A DNA stretch of 64,000 bases from UBA7236 sp964463165 (GTDB lineage Bacteria > Bacteroidota > Bacteroidia > Chitinophagales > BACL12), in the NCBI GenBank assembly GCA_964463165.1, contig CAYXBK010000020.1, positions 30,678 to 94,677 on the forward strand, given 5' to 3'. A program made the position numbers and the translations under genes. The notes under the pieces were generated by a model. That model had not been told where the DNA came from. It worked only from the letters and a program-made list of their open reading frames with translations, and searched no databases. This document shows, piece after piece, positions 60,655 to 64,000 of this stretch. Within the stretch, counting starts at the first letter, position 1, and each line of letters opens with the position of its first letter.

Positions 60655-63600
60655 ATGAAAACGAATTCTACTTTCCGCAATGCTATCCGTATGTCTTACA
60701 GGGCATTTCTCCTTTCTGCAATTTTATTGATCTCAAATGCTGCGTGGTCGCAGGCATCCGGTGATTACAGATCCGTTGCAACGGGAAACTGGAATGCAAT
60801 TGCAACATGGGAGCGATTTAATGGAGCCAGCTGGGTAGCAGCTGCGGCAACGCCAACATCAACTGATGGTGTTATTACAATTCAAAGCCCGAATGTTGTA
60901 ACTGTTACAGCCGGGGTTACCGTTGATCAGGTTGTAATTAATAGCGGAGCTCAGGTAACTGTGAATTCCGGTATTACCTGGACTATTGCAAACGGTGCTG
61001 CTGCAATTGATTGTGATGTGACTGGTACTGTAAGGAATGCCGGAACAATCACCACCACAGGCAATATGACATTTAAAAGTGGTGGAAAATATCAACATAA
61101 TTTTACCACTTCAGCTGGAACGGTTCCAAGTTCAACATGGAACACAGGTTCACTATGCGAATTCATTGGGTATACAACTAATACGAATGCGCCTGCAGGA
61201 ATTAATCAAAGTTTTCATCATTTTACCTGGAATTGTCCTTCTCAAACCGGAAATATTAATTTTTCAGGTGCACTGACAACTGTAAATGGTGATTTTATAA
61301 TAACTACAACGAATACAGGAGAATTAAGGCTTACCGGCAATACAGCTATGACATTAAATATCGCAGGAAATATGACTATTTCTGCGGGTATTTTGGTAGT
61401 TTCCAACGGTAGTGCAAATCCTACAATTAACCTAACAGGAAATTTCAGCCAGACGGGTGGAACCTTTTACGGGCATGTAAGCAATAATGAAACAGCAACT
61501 TTAAATTCTTCTGGTAACTGGTCTCACACAGGAGGAACAATAACTGTTGGAGGTAATCCAAACACTAATTTTCAAATTGTATTTAAAAAATCAGGCTCTC
61601 AAACATTTACTGCCTCCGGAAATACGGTTTCTGGCAATGTTGATTTTACCGTAAACAGCGGATCAACACTCATAATGGGAACAAATGTATTAACCGGCCG
61701 GGCCTTTACACTTTCATCGGGTGGTGGCATGCAACTTGGTTCAACTGCTGGTATCACCTCAAGCGGTTCGACAGGAAATGTTCAAACAACTACTACAAGA
61801 TCATTTTCAACCGGCGCCAGCTACACATATAACAACGGAGCTGCTGCACAGGTAACCGGAAGCGGTTTACCTGCATCGGTAAATAATCTGACAATTGATA
61901 ATTCACCCGGTTTAACCTTAACCAACGGTGTTACGGTTACAAGCACGCTCACTTTCACAAACGGAATTATCACAACAAGCACAAATACGCTTACAATCGG
62001 AACATCGGGTTCGGTTTCGGGTGCGGGAACAGGAAAATATGTAAATGGAAATTTATCGAAAGTAATTGCAGCGGCAACCGCATCAAAAACATTTGAAATT
62101 GGTGATGCTTCAAATTATACACCCGTATTAATTGCTTTCACGGGAACAACAAATGCAGGTGGAAATATCACGGCAAAAACGACTGCAACTGATCACCCGA
62201 ATATCTCCACATCATTAATCCAGCCTTCGAAATCAGTAAACAGATATTATACTTTAACAAATTCGGGAGTTACCGGATTTACAGGTTATACCGGCACCTT
62301 CAATTTTGTTGCAGGTGATGTTGATGCAGGAGCAAATACAGCTTCATTTATTGTAAAAAGATATAGTGGAACAACTTGGAACAGCACAACAACCGGCACA
62401 TTAACAGCAACGAGTTCGCAGGGAACGGTTTCAGGTACTTCATTCGGCGATTTTCAGATCGGTGAATCATGTTCGGCTCCGTCACTTTCAACTGCAATTA
62501 CAAACGTGAATTGTTTTGGTGAAGCGAATGGCGCCATCAATTTAACTACAAGCGGAGGCACAGGGTCACTTACTTATTTATGGTCGCCGGGCGGACAAAC
62601 GACAGAAGATATCAGCGGCCTCACCGCGGGTACATATAAAGTTGTTGTCACCGCAGCAGGTGGTTGCAAAGATTCAGTTACTGTTTCTGTAACGCAACCT
62701 GCAGTTCTTGCTGCAACTGAAACCCATGTGAATGCAAGCTGCAGTACATTAAGTGATGGATCGATTGATCTTTCCGTTTCCGGAGGAACCGCCCCTTATA
62801 CATATTTATGGTCACCGGGCGGCGCCACCACACAGGATATTTCAGGATTAGCTGCCGGTTCCTATTCGGTGACTGTAACAGACAGCCATGGATGCACAAC
62901 TTCAAAATCAGTAACTATAACAAACCTTGCAATTGCAACAACATGGTATGCAGATGCGGATGGTGATACGTATGGAAATAATGCTGTTACTGCACTTGCC
63001 TGTTCGGCACCTGTTGGGTATGTTGCCAACAATACAGATTGTAATGATGGCAATGCAGCTATTCATCCGGGTGCAACAGAAATTTGTAATGGTATTGATG
63101 ACGATTGTGCGGGTGGAATTGATAACGGACTTATATTTTTAAATTACTACACGGATGCAGATGGCGATGGATTTGGCGATAGCGGGGCATCACCTGTAAA
63201 TTCGTGTTCCGCAGTTGCAGGATCTGTAACAAACAATACTGATTGTAATGATGGTAATGCTGCGGTTCATCCGGGTGCAACTGAAACATGCAATAGTATT
63301 GATGATGATTGCGATGGATTAACAGATAATGATGACCCAGGATTTGTAGATATCACTGCACCGGTTGCGCCGACATTAGCAGATGCAACAGGTGAGTGTT
63401 CAGTTGATGTGACTGCCCCAACTGCAGAAGATAATTGCGAAGGAACAATAACAGGTACAACTACTGATCCTACAAGTTATTCTGAACAAGGTACATTTAT
63501 TATTACATGGACATTCGATGATGGAAATGGAAATACATCTTCAACAACACAAAATGTAATTGTTGATGATATTACTGCTCCTGTTGTTCCGATAATCGCA

Positions 63601-64000
63601 GATGCAACCGGTGAATGCAGTGTTACAGTTTCTGCACCAACCACAACAGATAATTGCGAAGGAACAATTACAGGTACAACAACAGATCCAACTTCATATA
63701 CTGAACAAGGTACATTTATTATTACATGGACCTTCGATGACGGAAATGGAAATACATCTTCAACAACACAAAACGTAATTGTTGATGATATTACTGCACC
63801 TGTTGTTCCAATATTAGCTGATGCAACGGGTGAATGTTCGGTAACTGTAACAGCACCGACAACAACTGACAACTGCGAAGGAACAATTACAGGAACTACA
63901 ACAGATCCTACAAGTTATTCTGAGCAAGGTACTTTCGTAATCACTTGGACATTCGATGACGGAAATGGAAATACATCATCAACAACACAAAATGTAATTG
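60655..64000 (+). CDS. Giant repeat-rich secreted protein (partial, cut by right edge)
   Basis: At least 1115 codons with no stop before the edge. Signal peptide to about residue 33 (FLLSAILLISNAAWSQ). The next 570 residues are low-complexity Gly/Thr/Ser-rich beta repeats, likely a right-handed beta-helix or filament (TGNMTFKSGG, SSGNWSHTGGTITVGG). Then come two SprB-type repeats (CFGEANGAINLTTSGGTG, TYLWSPGGQTTEDISGLTAG) and two MopE-like metal-binding repeats (YADADGDTYGNN, NNTDCNDGNAAIHPGATE, CNGIDDDC). From 63370 tandem 73-aa HYR/Ig-like repeats begin. The missing end probably carries a sorting domain. The type is surface adhesin. No antisense ORF here is real. Confidence 0.88.
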   Translation, partial: MKTNSTFRNAIRMSYRAFLLSAILLISNAAWSQASGDYRSVATGNWNAIATWERFNGASWVAAAATPTSTDGVITIQSPNVVTVTAGVTVDQVVINSGAQVTVNSGITWTIANGAAAIDCDVTGTVRNAGTITTTGNMTFKSGGKYQHNFTTSAGTVPSSTWNTGSLCEFIGYTTNTNAPAGINQSFHHFTWNCPSQTGNINFSGALTTVNGDFIITTTNTGELRLTGNTAMTLNIAGNMTISAGILVVSNGSANPTINLTGNFSQTGGTFYGHVSNNETATLNSSGNWSHTGGTITVGGNPNTNFQIVFKKSGSQTFTASGNTVSGNVDFTVNSGSTLIMGTNVLTGRAFTLSSGGGMQLGSTAGITSSGSTGNVQTTTTRSFSTGASYTYNNGAAAQVTGSGLPASVNNLTIDNSPGLTLTNGVTVTSTLTFTNGIITTSTNTLTIGTSGSVSGAGTGKYVNGNLSKVIAAATASKTFEIGDASNYTPVLIAFTGTTNAGGNITAKTTATDHPNISTSLIQPSKSVNRYYTLTNSGVTGFTGYTGTFNFVAGDVDAGANTASFIVKRYSGTTWNSTTTGTLTATSSQGTVSGTSFGDFQIGESCSAPSLSTAITNVNCFGEANGAINLTTSGGTGSLTYLWSPGGQTTEDISGLTAGTYKVVVTAAGGCKDSVTVSVTQPAVLAATETHVNASCSTLSDGSIDLSVSGGTAPYTYLWSPGGATTQDISGLAAGSYSVTVTDSHGCTTSKSVTITNLAIATTWYADADGDTYGNNAVTALACSAPVGYVANNTDCNDGNAAIHPGATEICNGIDDDCAGGIDNGLIFLNYYTDADGDGFGDSGASPVNSCSAVAGSVTNNTDCNDGNAAVHPGATETCNSIDDDCDGLTDNDDPGFVDITAPVAPTLADATGECSVDVTAPTAEDNCEGTITGTTTDPTSYSEQGTFIITWTFDDGNGNTSSTTQNVIVDDITAPVVPIIADATGECSVTVSAPTTTDNCEGTITGTTTDPTSYTEQGTFIITWTFDDGNGNTSSTTQNVIVDDITAPVVPILADATGECSVTVTAPTTTDNCEGTITGTTTDPTSYSEQGTFVITWTFDDGNGNTSSTTQNVI
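63490..64000 (+). repeat. 219-bp tandem coding repeat (73 aa)
   Basis: The landmark GGTACATTT recurs at 63490 and 63709, and as GGTACTTTC at 63928, giving a unit of 219 bp (73 codons). Neighbouring copies look very similar at the DNA level, with synonymous differences only in places. Inside the partial protein it encodes Ig-like modules (DNCEGTITGTTTDPTSY, EQGTFIITWTFDDGNGN). The array continues past the right edge. Confidence 0.88.

Noticed and set aside
63477..63872. Leftward 131-aa ORF near the right edge
   Set aside because: It is the shadow of the tandem coding repeat of the giant adhesin gene on the other strand.
63370..64000. CRISPR-like or non-coding tandem repeat at the right edge
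   Set aside because: The 219-bp period is a multiple of 3, and the frame is open and encodes Ig-like modules.
1..64000. tRNA or rRNA genes
   Set aside because: None recognised by eye, although a tRNA could be missed without a covariance-model search. I report none.

Overview
The window looks like a chromosomal segment of a gliding, aerobic-type member of the Bacteroidota. The evidence is internal. Several secreted proteins end in type IX secretion (T9SS) sorting domains. The gliding genes gldA, gldF and gldG and the bacillithiol gene bshA are present. At least ten promoters match the Bacteroidota -7 consensus TAnnTTTG. Shine-Dalgarno sequences are mostly absent. DNA is AT-rich and intergenic regions are full of small repeats. 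No rRNA, tRNA, CRISPR array, transposase or phage gene was recognised.

Layout. 1-5.0 kb: a membrane protein cut by the window edge, a small hypothetical, a PQQ-type sugar dehydrogenase lipoprotein, adk, obg and an EamA transporter. 5.0-5.6 kb: a 157-bp tandem array. 5.6-11.3 kb: a large secreted propeller/PKD protein and a secreted prolyl oligopeptidase whose gene is flanked by 97-bp direct repeats. 11.4-12.2 kb: an overlooked small-peptide locus with two diverged tandem copies, each with its own promoter, leading into a 107-aa gene. 12.2-15.6 kb: ridA and a choice-of-anchor-L adhesin. 15.6-23.5 kb: a tightly packed seven-gene run with three B12-binding radical SAM proteins, two methyltransferases, a nucleotidyltransferase-like protein and a GT4 glycosyltransferase, which looks like an uncharacterised biosynthetic cluster. 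23.6-31.7 kb: cysS, an S41 peptidase, an EEP-family protein, two rhomboids and mutL. 32-36.4 kb: a GH3/serine hydrolase fusion and bshA. 36.9-42.4 kb: two probable operons (YqeY-like; CvpA and an amidotransferase; hydrolase, CBS, outer-membrane protein and nadK). 42.4-46.2 kb: two T9SS proteins around dnaN. 46.2-60.3 kb: gldF, gldG and a DUF4340 gene, a 1495-aa adhesin, a LuxR-type response regulator, a propeller sensor kinase, a lipoprotein and gldA. 60.5-64 kb: a giant T9SS protein running off the right edge.

How the parts relate. The right third is devoted to the cell surface and gliding. The Gld ABC transporter parts lie around large T9SS-exported adhesins and a two-component system. A 23-bp motif is shared by the promoters of the response regulator and the adhesin, which suggests the regulator controls the adhesin and itself. 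The central radical SAM cluster is the best candidate for an undescribed pathway.

Two signals are not explained by ordinary genes. First, locus-specific tandem arrays with a fixed 7-bp (sometimes 8-bp) period sit directly against gene starts or stops at about a dozen places. Second, two large secreted-protein genes encode clear signal peptides that begin without any ATG, GTG or TTG codon.
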